Shown here one piece after another: positions 1 through 9,900 of a DNA stretch of 57,845 nucleotides. Each line of letters opens with the position of its first letter. Position 1 is the stretch's first letter. The position numbers and the translations under genes were made by a program. The notes beneath the pieces were generated by a model that ran no database searches, had not been told where the DNA came from, and worked only from the letters and a program-made list of their open reading frames with translations. The DNA comes from Chitinophagales bacterium (lineage in GTDB: Bacteria > Bacteroidota > Bacteroidia > Chitinophagales > Chitinophagaceae), in the NCBI GenBank assembly GCA_015654595.1, contig JAATGQ010000250.1, positions 1-57,845 of the forward strand, given 5' to 3'.

Positions 1-1
1 A

Positions 2-901
2 TACGAAAAAGCGATCGAACAGGCGACGATCGATACCATCCGTCTCCAGGAAGAGCTTGATCTCGACGTACTGGTACACGGCGAGTTCGAACGCAATGAC
101 ATGGTCGAATACTTTGGCGAGCAGCTGGATGGTTTTCTCTTCACCCAAAATGGATGGGTACAAAGCTATGGCAGCCGTTGCGTAAAGCCTCCCGTCATCT
201 ATGGCGACGTAAGCCGCCCCAAAGACATGACTGTCCGGTGGAGCAAATTTGCCGCTGCGCAGACCAAAAGACCGATGAAGGGGATGCTGACCGGCCCTGT
301 AACGATCCTGCAATGGTCCTTCGTGCGTGATGACCAGTCCCGCGACATTACCGCTTACCAGATCGCGCTGGCGATCCGCGATGAGGTCGTCGCGCTGGAA
401 AAGGCCGGCATCGGTATCATCCAGATCGACGAGGCGGCCATCCGCGAAGGCCTGCCTTTACGTAAGGCTAAGCGCCCGCATTATCTCGACTGGGCCGTCA
501 CCGCTTTCCGCGTTACCGCCAGTGGCGTAGAAGACAAGACACAGATCCACACGCACATGTGCTATAGCGAATTCAATGACATTATCGAGCATATCGCTGC
601 CATGGATGCAGACGTGATCACGATCGAGACATCCCGCTCTCAGATGGAGCTGTTGCAGGCCTTCTCCCATTTTGAATATCCGAACGAGATCGGACCGGGT
701 GTATATGATATTCACTCACCTCGTGTTCCCAGCAAAGAAGAGATCACTTCCTTGCTGGCGAAGGCTGCTGGTCTTTTGCCCGTTGCCAATCTTTGGGTGA
801 ACCCCGACTGTGGGCTCAAAACGCGCAAGTGGCCGGAGACGAAAGCGGCGCTTGAAAATATGGTGGCTGCTGCGAAACAGGCGCGTAAGGAAATTGTCTA
901 G
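2..901 (+). CDS. metE: Cobalamin-independent methionine synthase, C-terminal part (cut by window edge)
   Basis: The enzyme transfers the methyl group of 5-methyltetrahydropteroyl-polyglutamate to homocysteine in the last step of methionine synthesis, in the cytosol. The frame is open from base 2, so the gene begins left of the window and only about 299 C-terminal residues are visible. The zinc and catalytic signatures of the MetE C-terminal barrel are present in order: HTHMCYSEF gives the His and Cys ligands, ITIETSRS the Glu ligand, and NPDCGLKTR the second Cys ligand. The active-site strand [10 protein letters not shown] is also intact. A perfect hairpin follows the stop codon, so the gene ends its transcript here. 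No other methionine gene is visible. The family assignment is secure; the missing N-terminal half cannot be judged. Confidence 0.96.
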   Translation, partial: YEKAIEQATIDTIRLQEELDLDVLVHGEFERNDMVEYFGEQLDGFLFTQNGWVQSYGSRCVKPPVIYGDVSRPKDMTVRWSKFAAAQTKRPMKGMLTGPVTILQWSFVRDDQSRDITAYQIALAIRDEVVALEKAGIGIIQIDEAAIREGLPLRKAKRPHYLDWAVTAFRVTASGVEDKTQIHTHMCYSEFNDIIEHIAAMDADVITIETSRSQMELLQAFSHFEYPNEIGPGVYDIHSPRVPSKEEITSLLAKAAGLLPVANLWVNPDCGLKTRKWPETKAALENMVAAAKQARKEIV

Positions 902-910
902 AAAAACCAT

Positions 911-945
911 GAGCTGCGGGCGGTATGCCCGCAGCTCAATTTTTC
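911..945 (+). terminator. Rho-independent terminator of metE
   Basis: An 11-bp perfect stem (GAGCTGCGGGC at 911-921 with its complement at 927-937) closes a 5-nt loop and is followed by AATTTTT. It starts 9 nt after the metE stop. Its right arm overlaps the stop codon of the convergent small gene at 936-938. Confidence 0.9.
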
Positions 946-1502
946 CCATCCTCACCTTTTATTAATTGCTCTAAATTAATCGTACGACAAGTAACCAAAT
1001 CACACATTTCAAACCTCGGATCAAAAGTAAAAAATGTACTTGTTTCAATATTCAATTGGCCAATTCTCCAAAAGAACATCGTTCCACCCATAGGACCACT
1101 ATCTGAACTAATTTCGGCTGATTCCTTCCAGGGGCCGTATCGGCTGGCGATGTTCTTCTCGATTCCGGCAGCAGTCTTTATGGCAATAAAAAAGGCAAAC
1201 AGGGTATCTATTTTTTTGACCCAACACTGCTGGACATGCATCTTGCAAAAGGTAAGAGAACCTGTTTTATTAATAAGATCTGCCTTATAAAACAACAGAG
1301 CGCCAAGAGGTTCCTGCTGTTTAATCGTGTCAAAATTCTCTTTTAAAAATCGCTCCAGCTCGTCTCTGGTTCCAATATGATCAGCAATATCAATTGACTT
1401 GGCTACTCTTTTGAAACTGCTTGAATCGACAGACTGAGCGTGGGCTGCAGTAAAGCCAAAACAAAGTAAGGGCAGCCACACAAAAATCAAAGGTTTTCTC
1501 AT
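936..1502 (-). CDS. Small secreted protein of unknown function
   Basis: I do not recognise this 188-residue protein. From the ATG at 1502 it begins with MRKPLIF, a hydrophobic stretch and AHAQ, a convincing Sec signal peptide ending near residue 23, so the mature protein is probably periplasmic or secreted. A longer frame reaches back to 1553, but a promoter-like TATGTTTG at 1542-1535 lies inside that extension, which favours the shorter start. The mature part has several cysteines (FCKMHVQQCW and MCDLVTCR), which could form disulfides, and no motif I can name. The stop overlaps the metE terminator. Function unknown. Confidence 0.6.
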   Translation of the reverse strand: MRKPLIFVWLPLLCFGFTAAHAQSVDSSSFKRVAKSIDIADHIGTRDELERFLKENFDTIKQQEPLGALLFYKADLINKTGSLTFCKMHVQQCWVKKIDTLFAFFIAIKTAAGIEKNIASRYGPWKESAEISSDSGPMGGTMFFWRIGQLNIETSTFFTFDPRFEMCDLVTCRTINLEQLIKGEDGKN

Positions 1503-1534
1503 AACGGTTAAGGGTTCTATCGCATAATATTTTT

Positions 1535-1542
1535 CAAACATA
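1535..1542 (-). promoter_or_regulatory. Candidate Bacteroidota -7 element for the small secreted protein
   Basis: Read on the minus strand the bases are TATGTTTG, an exact match to TAnnTTTG, 32 nt upstream of the chosen ATG at 1502. No clear -33 TTTG was found, so confidence is moderate. Confidence 0.4.
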
Positions 1543-1608
1543 TTTATTTCCATTCTTCAAAGAAAAAAAATAGAAATAAATAATTTGTTAATAATTTATT
1601 CAAACGCG

Positions 1609-1643
1609 TTTGCTTTCCAAAAACGCCCTTCCTCGTATGTTTG
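1609..1643 (+). promoter_or_regulatory. Candidate promoter of the T9SS nuclease gene
   Basis: A TTTG at 1609-1612 (-33 element) is separated by 23 nt from TATGTTTG at 1636-1643 (-7 element, exact TAnnTTTG match). This predicts a leader of about 75 nt before the ATG at 1725. The AT-rich bases between 1555 and 1610 fit a divergent promoter region. Confidence 0.5.
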
Positions 1644-1724
1644 CCGGCCAATCCTTTCCGAAATTCCGCCCTCCAATTCCTCTTATCAACCGGTCGTTCA
1701 TTAACCGTCATTAAAAACACTTGA

Positions 1725-4700
1725 ATGAGAAAACTTTACGCAACGCTTTTGTTGTTCATTTTCGTGCTGCCCATTACCGGATGGAGTCAACTCCTGGCAT
1801 GGAATCTCAATGGAAACGCCGGCAACGAGACCAGCGTCACCTCCACTACTACTGATCCTCATCTGAATGCAAGCTCGCTCACCCGCGGCGCAGGAGTCGT
1901 GTCCTCCACGCTTGCCAACGGTTTTACAGGCAGCGGCTGGAACGTCACCACCCTGGCCGATGCCGTCACGAACAATAAGTATTACCAGTTCACGGTATCC
2001 GCCTCCAACGGGTTCCAGGCCAATCTGTCTACGCTGGATGCGTATTTCCGCCGCAGCTCCACCGGTCCCACCACCTTTCAGTGGGAATACAGCCTCGACG
2101 GCTTTGCCAGCGCCGGCGTTACGATCGGTTCCCCGATCAGCTATACGCTGACCACTACCAATGGTGACGCCCAAACGCAGCTGGACCTGTCCGGCATCAC
2201 CGCGCTGCAGAATGCAGCCTCCAGCTCTACTATTACGGTACGTCTGTATGGCTGGGGCGCGTCTGCCTCCGGCGGAACCTTTGCCATTGGAAGACCTACA
2301 GGCGCCAACAGCCTTGCCATCGGCGGCTCGGCAACGGCAATCGTCACCTCCACTCCCACTATCACTTCGACACCTGCAGCCCTCTCCGGCTTCAGCACGG
2401 CACAGGGTACGGCCTCTTCGGCTCAGCAGCTGACGATCGGCGGCAGCAACCTGACAGCGAATATCGTCGCTGCCGCTCCTACGGGCTTTGAAGTTTCCCT
2501 GGACGGCAACAGCTACGCCAGCAGCGTCAGCCTGCCATCTACAGGCGGTACGATCTCTACCCGCATCAGCGCCAGCGCACCCGCGGGTTCTGTATCGGGT
2601 AATCTTACGCTCAGCTCTACAGGAGCCACGACGCAAAACGTAGCGCTTTCGGGAACGGTCACTTCTACAGGTACGGCAACCGCAAACGTCGTCATCAACC
2701 AGGTCTTTGGCGGCGGCGGCAACAGCGGCGCTCAATACGCCAATGATTTTGTCAAACTTTATAATAACGAATCCTTTGCCGTCAACCTCAGCGGCTGGTC
2801 GGTTCAATACACCAGCTCCACCGGTACGACCTGGCAGGTAACGGCACTCAGCGGCACCGTACCCGCTCACGGCTTCTTCCTCGTACAGGAAGCGGTAGGC
2901 GCCAACACATCCGCGACTCCGCTGCCGGCGCCCGACCTTACCGGCATCATCGCGATGTCATCCACCAGTGGAAAGGTTATCCTCTCTAACGGCTCTACAG
3001 CATTGACAGGCGCCGATCCCACCGGCACCAATGTCATCGACAAGGTAGGCTATGGCGCAGCCAACGGCTATGAGACAGCGGCGGCTCCCACACTCAGCAA
3101 TACGACGTCCGACATCCGTATCACGGATGGCGTGGACAACAACGACAACGCCACCGACTTCGAGGCAACGACACCGCTGCCCCGCAACAGCACCTATACT
3201 ACAACGGCCCCAACGGTCATCAGCTATAACCCCGCTGTCGGCTCGAAGGATATCCCGGTCAGTTATGTGCCTTTCCTGATCTTCAGCAAACCTGTAGTAA
3301 AGGGCAGCGGCGCGATAACGCTGGTGGTCAACGGAGTCTCCTCTACTCCTATCGACATCAGCGACAGCCGCCTGGTTGTCAGCAACGATACGCTGACGAT
3401 CAATCTGCCGCTCTCCGGCAATACGACCTACGGCATCGAGATCGCTGCAGGCGCGATAAAAGACGCCTATAACAATGCGTTCGCCGGTCTGCCTACCGCC
3501 ACGGCGTGGACATTCAAGACCTACGACAACAGCGCCGCCGTTGCGACCTTCCCTTATACGAATGATTTCAACACCTGCACCGGCAGCGGTCTTCTGCCCG
3601 GCGGTTTTACGACCTACAACGTCACCGGCGCACAGATCTGGGATTGTACGCCTTATGGCCGCGACCCCAACGCGCCGCAAGGCAGTGATACAGCCAACCA
3701 TGCCGTTCAGGTCAATGGTTACGCCAATGGCGTCAACAACACCAACGAAGACTGGCTTATTTCGCCGAAATTCGATCTCACCGCAACGGCTTATCCGCTG
3801 CTGTCCTTCTGGAGCCGCAACGCCTATGCCGGCAATCCTTTACAGCTGAGGGTTTCTACGAACTATACCGGTTCGGGCGATCCGCGCAACGCTACATGGA
3901 CAACGATCAACGGTAAGTTCCCCAGCGTTGGTTCCGACACGTGGACACAGAGCAGCAACCTGAATCTCTCCGACTACAAACAAGCCGGCGTATATTTTGC
4001 CTTCGTCTACACTTCTACGACTGACGACGGCTCCCGCTGGACAGTGGACGACATCCAGCTCGTCAACTCTGCCACACCGCCGCCGCCAACCCTCACGCTC
4101 AGTACGGGCAACGTCGAGTTCGGCTACGCGGCTCCGGGTACTACCCCGATTCAGAAGATACAGGTTACCGGCAACGACCTGACCGGCAATATCACCATCA
4201 CGTCGGAAGGCAGCTACCTGGTATCTACCGACAGCGTTCACTTCGCTGCGACGGCTACGATCAACGCGGATACCGCAAACAACAAGACGGAGCCCCTGTT
4301 TATCCAGTTTGCCCCCACTGGCGTCAATATGCAGTTCATCGATTCTCTGACGATCTCTATCCCGGATACAACGGGTACTGTCAACGTAAAGGGCAATACG
4401 ATCGATCCTACGTCTACGCTTAGCATCGTTGATTGGAACCTCAACTGGTTCGGTACCCCGGATCCGACGCTTGGCGTTGCCAACAAAACCCTGCAGGAAC
4501 AGAACGTTGGACAGATCCTGCCCAGCCTTCATGCCGACCTGTATGCGCTCCAGGAAGTCGTCAACGAGCCGGCCCTGGCCGCTATCGTTGCAACGATGCC
4601 GGGATACGCTTATATCATCAATAATTATGGTTCTTATTCGAGTACGGCTATCGCCAACCCCGATCCGCTGAACACGGTTCAGAAGCTGGCCTTTGTGTAC

Positions 4701-5870
4701 AACACGGCCAAGATCTCGATCGTTCGTACGGATTCGCTGCTCACCACGGGTATCAATACCGCGGCGGATACGGCAACGAAGTATTACAATGACTTTGCCA
4801 GCGGCCGTTTTCCGTACATGTTGACAGCCAACGTAAAGCTCAACGATCCAAACGGAGGAACCAATACAAAGACGATCCGGTTTATCAACCTCCATGCGAA
4901 GGCAAATACATCGCCTGTTCTGACAGCTTATGCCCGTCGCCAGGATGGCGCACATGCGATCGATTCGCTGCTGAAGGCGGCCTACCCGAACGACAATGTG
5001 ATGATGCTTGGAGACTTCAATGATGATCTGAATCAAACGATCACGGCTGGTGTTACGCCGCCCATCACTTCTTACAGCTCTTTCACGATCGACGACAGCG
5101 CGTTGTATGTCTTCCCAACCAAGCTGCTGAGCCAGCAGGGTCAGCATTCCGACGTGAACTATTCGAGCGTGATCGACAACGTGATCATCAATAAGAACAT
5201 GGCCAGCTTCTACCTGCCTTCTTCGGCAACGGTGCTGTCCAGCGTCGCCAGCCTGGTCACCAACTACGGCACTACCACAACCGACCACTATCCTGTCTTT
5301 ACGCAGTTCTCGTTCACTCCGCCGGCTACGCCGCTGCCGGTAACCTGGCTGAGCTTTACGGGTACCAAAGAGGACAACAGCGTCAAGCTGGACTGGGCAA
5401 CCGCCACGGAAAGCAATACGTCCTATTTCGAAGTGCAGAGAAGCACGGACAATGTACATTTCACCGCGATCGGTACGGTGGCCGCAAAGGGTAACAGCAG
5501 TACAACCAGCAACTACACCTTTGCCGATCAGCAGCCACAGACGGGTTATAACTACTATCGCCTCCGCCAGGTGGACCTCGACAACAACGCTACCTGGTCG
5601 AAGATGGTCCGCGTCAGCTTCACCACCCCGCTGGCTCTCCATATCAGCCCCAACCCGGCTCATGGAGCAGTCAACCTGGTTATCGGCGGCGCCAGCGATA
5701 CCTATGACATCCAGATCGTGGATCTCAACGGCCGGATCGTTCGCCAGCAGCAGGCCGCTCCCGGAATGACAACTGTTTCGATCGATATGACCCATGCCGC
5801 AAAGGGCATCTATACCGTAAAAGTGATCAGCGCGTCGACAACGGCTACGCAGAAGCTGTGGCTTCAGTAA
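1725..5870 (+). CDS. Large T9SS-exported protein with an endonuclease/exonuclease/phosphatase domain
   Basis: This 1,381-residue protein starts with a signal peptide (MRKLYATLLLFIFVLPITGWSQ). In order I see an N-terminal beta-rich region; an Ig-like stretch (about 205-310); a lamin-tail-like domain (about 320-440, starting VVINQVFGGGG); a Big_5-like Ig domain (about 495-600); a choice-of-anchor-J-like jellyroll (about 610-770, with NEDWLISPKFDL); and an EEP domain (about 895-1195). The EEP domain has DWNLNWFG, LQEV, LGDFNDD and TTDHYPVF, which carry the usual Asn, Glu, Asp and His catalytic positions. A type IX sorting domain closes the protein (ISPNPAHG near 1307, final KLWLQ). Such proteins are exported across the outer membrane and are thought to act as extracellular nucleases or phosphodiesterases; DNase activity is inference. 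A strong terminator follows. Confidence 0.88.
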   Translation: MRKLYATLLLFIFVLPITGWSQLLAWNLNGNAGNETSVTSTTTDPHLNASSLTRGAGVVSSTLANGFTGSGWNVTTLADAVTNNKYYQFTVSASNGFQANLSTLDAYFRRSSTGPTTFQWEYSLDGFASAGVTIGSPISYTLTTTNGDAQTQLDLSGITALQNAASSSTITVRLYGWGASASGGTFAIGRPTGANSLAIGGSATAIVTSTPTITSTPAALSGFSTAQGTASSAQQLTIGGSNLTANIVAAAPTGFEVSLDGNSYASSVSLPSTGGTISTRISASAPAGSVSGNLTLSSTGATTQNVALSGTVTSTGTATANVVINQVFGGGGNSGAQYANDFVKLYNNESFAVNLSGWSVQYTSSTGTTWQVTALSGTVPAHGFFLVQEAVGANTSATPLPAPDLTGIIAMSSTSGKVILSNGSTALTGADPTGTNVIDKVGYGAANGYETAAAPTLSNTTSDIRITDGVDNNDNATDFEATTPLPRNSTYTTTAPTVISYNPAVGSKDIPVSYVPFLIFSKPVVKGSGAITLVVNGVSSTPIDISDSRLVVSNDTLTINLPLSGNTTYGIEIAAGAIKDAYNNAFAGLPTATAWTFKTYDNSAAVATFPYTNDFNTCTGSGLLPGGFTTYNVTGAQIWDCTPYGRDPNAPQGSDTANHAVQVNGYANGVNNTNEDWLISPKFDLTATAYPLLSFWSRNAYAGNPLQLRVSTNYTGSGDPRNATWTTINGKFPSVGSDTWTQSSNLNLSDYKQAGVYFAFVYTSTTDDGSRWTVDDIQLVNSATPPPPTLTLSTGNVEFGYAAPGTTPIQKIQVTGNDLTGNITITSEGSYLVSTDSVHFAATATINADTANNKTEPLFIQFAPTGVNMQFIDSLTISIPDTTGTVNVKGNTIDPTSTLSIVDWNLNWFGTPDPTLGVANKTLQEQNVGQILPSLHADLYALQEVVNEPALAAIVATMPGYAYIINNYGSYSSTAIANPDPLNTVQKLAFVYNTAKISIVRTDSLLTTGINTAADTATKYYNDFASGRFPYMLTANVKLNDPNGGTNTKTIRFINLHAKANTSPVLTAYARRQDGAHAIDSLLKAAYPNDNVMMLGDFNDDLNQTITAGVTPPITSYSSFTIDDSALYVFPTKLLSQQGQHSDVNYSSVIDNVIINKNMASFYLPSSATVLSSVASLVTNYGTTTTDHYPVFTQFSFTPPATPLPVTWLSFTGTKEDNSVKLDWATATESNTSYFEVQRSTDNVHFTAIGTVAAKGNSSTTSNYTFADQQPQTGYNYYRLRQVDLDNNATWSKMVRVSFTTPLALHISPNPAHGAVNLVIGGASDTYDIQIVDLNGRIVRQQQAAPGMTTVSIDMTHAAKGIYTVKVISASTTATQKLWLQ

Positions 5871-5881
5871 GGTCAGGCTTC

Positions 5882-5936
5882 GGTAATAAAAATAGCCCGC
5901 CTACTTTTTCCAAAAAGGCGGGCTATTTTTATTACC
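5882..5936. terminator. Strong 21-bp hairpin terminator, probably bidirectional
   Basis: The arms at 5882-5902 and 5916-5936 are perfectly complementary over 21 bp, with a 13-nt loop. The core CCCGCCT/AGGCGGG is followed by T-rich bases in both orientations. It lies 11 nt after the nuclease stop and 10 nt before the next ATG. Confidence 0.9.
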
Positions 5937-5946
5937 TTCACGTTTT

Positions 5947-6918
5947 ATGTCGCTTTTCGTCGCATCTCTCAATTCTGGCAGCAACGGCAACAGCTACTAT
6001 GTCGGCAACGACAAGGAAGCCGTTCTTATCGACGCAGGCCTCTCCTGCCGCGAGATTGAGAAAAGAATGCGCAGGCTTAACCTCTCCCTTGAAAAGGTAA
6101 AAGCCGTTTTTATCTCCCACGAGCATGACGACCACATCCGCGGGGTGGAAGTGTTGTCCAGCCGATATCAGCTGCCCGTCTATATCACGCCCACCACACT
6201 GAAGCATGGGAAACTGTCGCTGGAAAACACGCTGACACGAGCGTTTAAAGGCCATGAAACGATCAGTATAGGCGATCTCCACGTCCGCTGTTTCCCCAAA
6301 ACGCATGACGCGGCCGACCCGCATAGTTTTGTCGTTCACTCGAACACGGTCCGTATCGGCGTGATCACCGATATCGGGTTTGCCTGTGAAAATGTCATTC
6401 GCCATTTTGCAGCCTGCCACGCCGCCTTCCTCGAAGCCAATTACGACGAAGAAATGCTCCAGAAGGGCAGCTACCCCTGGCCGCTGAAGAATCGTATCCG
6501 CGGAGGGCAAGGGCATATCTCCAACCGCCAGGCGCTGGAGCTCTTTGTCCAATACCGCCCGGCCTTTATGAGTCACCTGTTCCTGTCCCATCTTTCAAAA
6601 GACAATAACAGGCCCGAGCTGGCACAGGCGCTGTTCGAAGCTAAATCGGAAAATACACGGATCATCGTCGCTTCCCGCTACGAGGAAACCGAGGTTTATA
6701 TGATCAGCGGGAATCCGCAAAGCGAAAGCTGGGGAGGATGGGATGCGCCGGTTGCTGTCGTACATCAAGCGGCAGGCCTGGCGTCGATTGCCGCGGCGGC
6801 TGGAAATGGCGGCAGCCAGCCCGTAGCCGCCGGTGTTATGAAACAACGAAAAGCGCTTTCGCAACGAGGAAAAAAGCAGCGCCCGCCGTCCAACGTCATC
6901 CAGATCTCTTTGTTCTAG
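5947..6918 (+). CDS. MBL-fold metallo-hydrolase, WalJ/YycJ-like
   Basis: A 323-residue cytosolic protein of the metallo-beta-lactamase superfamily. It opens with the SLNSGSNGNSYYV strand typical of the YycJ/WalJ branch, then has IDAGLSCREIEKRM, the metal motif HEHDDH near residue 58, further His ligands in KTHDAADPHSF, an Asp in TDIGFA, and a late His in SHLFLSHLSKDNN. WalJ-type enzymes have been linked to 5'-exonuclease activity and cell-wall/DNA-repair phenotypes in Firmicutes; the substrate here is unknown. After about residue 255 comes an Ala/Gly-rich tail with a basic stretch (RKALSQRGKKQRPP), which I take to be a lineage-specific extension. The ATG lies only 10 nt after a strong terminator, so the leader must be very short. 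Confidence 0.85.
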   Translation: MSLFVASLNSGSNGNSYYVGNDKEAVLIDAGLSCREIEKRMRRLNLSLEKVKAVFISHEHDDHIRGVEVLSSRYQLPVYITPTTLKHGKLSLENTLTRAFKGHETISIGDLHVRCFPKTHDAADPHSFVVHSNTVRIGVITDIGFACENVIRHFAACHAAFLEANYDEEMLQKGSYPWPLKNRIRGGQGHISNRQALELFVQYRPAFMSHLFLSHLSKDNNRPELAQALFEAKSENTRIIVASRYEETEVYMISGNPQSESWGGWDAPVAVVHQAAGLASIAAAAGNGGSQPVAAGVMKQRKALSQRGKKQRPPSNVIQISLF

Positions 6919-6959
6919 CGTGAACTCAAACCGCAGGGTGCAGGGGTCCGCGCGTGGTC

Positions 6960-9900
6960 CTATCCCGCGGTCACCGCCGCAGCGGGCTCAGGCTCCGTCC
7001 TCAACACGCTCCGCAGCACCGTCTGAGGTATGATCAATCGTCTCGGGTCACGACGCATCCATGCATTGAAGACGGTAATAGCCCGCTGCACCAGAAAATA
7101 TTGCAGCATCGTCTCGAAATCCTCCGGCCGCGTCGGCACAAGCCCCGACCCTTTGGCCTTGTCCTTATACGCCCGGATAAAGAACCCGCTCACATAATGC
7201 GCCCACAGAGCCGCCATCGGCAACAGCCTCGCCACATCCTCCTCATGCAGCTGTGGACTATGCATAAATCCATCAAATGCCACTTCATGTATCGACAAGA
7301 CCATAGAAGCAAGGTCGACGAACGGCGAACGGCGTAATCTTCTCTCGCTTATGCTCAACGAAGGATCGCCGCTATAGTCGTTGATCGCCAGATCCTTCCC
7401 CGTCAGCAATATCTGCCCCAGATGAAGATTCCCATGGACCCTTATCTTCAGCGCATCCAGCTTTACCGCATAGATCTTGCGCAAAGTCGCCAGCAGCTCC
7501 GGCCGGTAAGCGATGATCCGATCGATCCGCTCCTGAAGGTCAGCAGGCAGCCGCGTTTTATTCCGGGCCAGGTTCTGATAGGTTTCCCGAACAAGGGACT
7601 GCATGGACGCAAACAAGGATCGCTGATAATGCAGCGAAAAAGCCTCGGGTTTAAAATCTTTGAGCGAGGTAAGCGAAGCGAGGGCGAGATGCATCTCAGC
7701 CGTTCGCACGCCGATCAGGCGCGCTTCTTCAGCAGCAGGAGCGCCAAGCAATTCCTGTAGGGCCGGCGATAATTCCTCGAAAGCAAGCGGCTCCGCCAGC
7801 GTCCCCAGCCGTTCCTGCAGCAAAGGTCCTTTCTTTTCACCTGCCAGTATCCGTTCGATATAATTGGTGATCCGCTCGGAAAAATAGCCATATCCATCCC
7901 CGTGATTCTCGATCAGTTCCTGCAGCAGTCCCAATACGATCCGCCCCTTCTTATCTTTCCAGTCGATGGTGCCGATAAAGGCGGGCAGATGAGGAAACCG
8001 GCCATCTACAGACAATAACTTCGTCACTTCCTCATCCGGGTTGATAGACCGGTCGATCTTACGATACAATTTTAAAAAGAAGACGTTGTCAAAGGTAACA
8101 GACGTGTTATACAAATCCGATGTATGTATCTTTGGCGTGATATCTGTAGCCTGCTGCAAATGCTTTCGCACTTTGGGTGTGGCCTCGAACTCTACCTTCG
8201 CAGTCGCCGAATGCCCGTTCTTGCCAGCCATACGATGTAACAGCTCGAGCTGCCAGCTCGTCGTATAAAAGGCGTCTACCAACACGCCTTCCCCTTCCTC
8301 GGATTTTACCTGTGCGATCAACGCTTCGGGAAAGATTTCGCTCAGCTTTTTTGCCGCGTCGCTGCTGATCAGCGTGATCGGCAGCTGGTACAATCCCGGC
8401 ACGCCGTCATCTCCAACGATCTCCAGCAACATCCAATAAACCGGGTTTTCATTCGTCGGAAATTTCAAGGAATCAGCTATGCTTATCTGATAGGTATTCC
8501 GCTCTTTTGGAATAAACCATTTCGCGCGGACTAAATACCGGGGCAGGATCACACTCTCCAGCTGCCGAAGACCGTTGCCTTCTGCAAGACCTTCCAGCTG
8601 ACGCACCATCAGCAGCGGCAGCGGTTTATCCTCATCCATTTCCGGATGCGCCTTCTCCAATACAAACCATTCGTAGGAATAGGGCGACATCGTAAAGAAA
8701 TAAAGCCCATCTTCCCGGATGATCGGGAAGCGGTTCTTGCTGAAGACGTCTACGGGTACATAGCCTTTATACGCGGACAGTTCTACTTCCGCTGCCTGTG
8801 AGAATTTCGAGAGATTGACAACGATCAAAAGCGTTTCGTCTTCGTAGGTTCGGGTAAAGGCGAGCACCTTCGGGTTTTCTACATTCACGAATTTCATATT
8901 CCCACGGCCGAAGGTCTTGAATTTCTTTCGGACCGCTATCAGCCTTTTCATGTACCACAGGAGCGACGAAGTATTGCCATGCTGCGTTTCGACATTGACG
9001 CTCTCGTAGTGATATTCCGGATCGAGGATCAGCGGTAAATACAGCCTCTGCGGATTGGCGGCGGAGAAACCCGCGTTTCTATCCGGGGACCATTGCATCG
9101 GCGTACGAACGCCATCCCGATCTCCTAAATAAAAATTATCGCCCATTCCTATCTCATCGCCGTAGTAAATAACGGGGGTGCCTGGCAGCGCAAACAACAG
9201 AGAGTTGAGCAGTTCGATCTTCTGGCGGCTATTGTCCAGCAAAGGCGCCAGCCGGTGCCGGATACCGAGGTTGATCTTTGCCTTTGGATCGCGGGCATAT
9301 ACCTTATACATATAGTCCCGTTCTTCATCCGTCACCATCTCAAGCGTCAGCTCGTCGTGGTTGCGAAGAAAGATCGCCCACTGACAAGTCAGCGGGATAT
9401 CCGGCGTCTGATCAAAGATATCGGTGATCGGATAACGGTCTTCCATCTGCAAAGCCATAAACATACGAGGCATAACGGGGAAATGATAATTCATATGACA
9501 CTCGTCCCCGTTCCCAAAGTAAGAAGCCGACTCTTCCGGCCACATATTGGCTTCCGCCAGGAATACCGTTCCGGGGTAATGCTGGTCGACATGGCTGCGT
9601 AATAATTTCAGAAAGGCATGCGTCTCCGGCAGGTTCTCGCCATTGGTGCCTTCTCTTTCATATAAATAAGGGACCGCATCGAGACGGAAGCCGTCCACCC
9701 CCATTTTGCACCAGTAGTCTATGATCCGGAAGACTTCCTGCTGTACGTCAGGACTATCGTAGTTGAGATCCGGCTGATGGTGAAAAAAGCGGTGCCAGTA
9801 ATACTGTTCAGCGACGGGATCCCAGGTCCAGTTCGACGTTTCAAAATCCTGAAAGATGATACGTACATCCTTGTACTGTTCCGGGTTATCCGTCCAGACA

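Noticed and set aside
3840..5795. A 651-codon open frame on the minus strand inside the nuclease gene
   Set aside because: It is antisense to a gene with clear domains, its translation is Arg/Val/Asp-rich with no motif, and it has no promoter. It is a by-product of codon bias.
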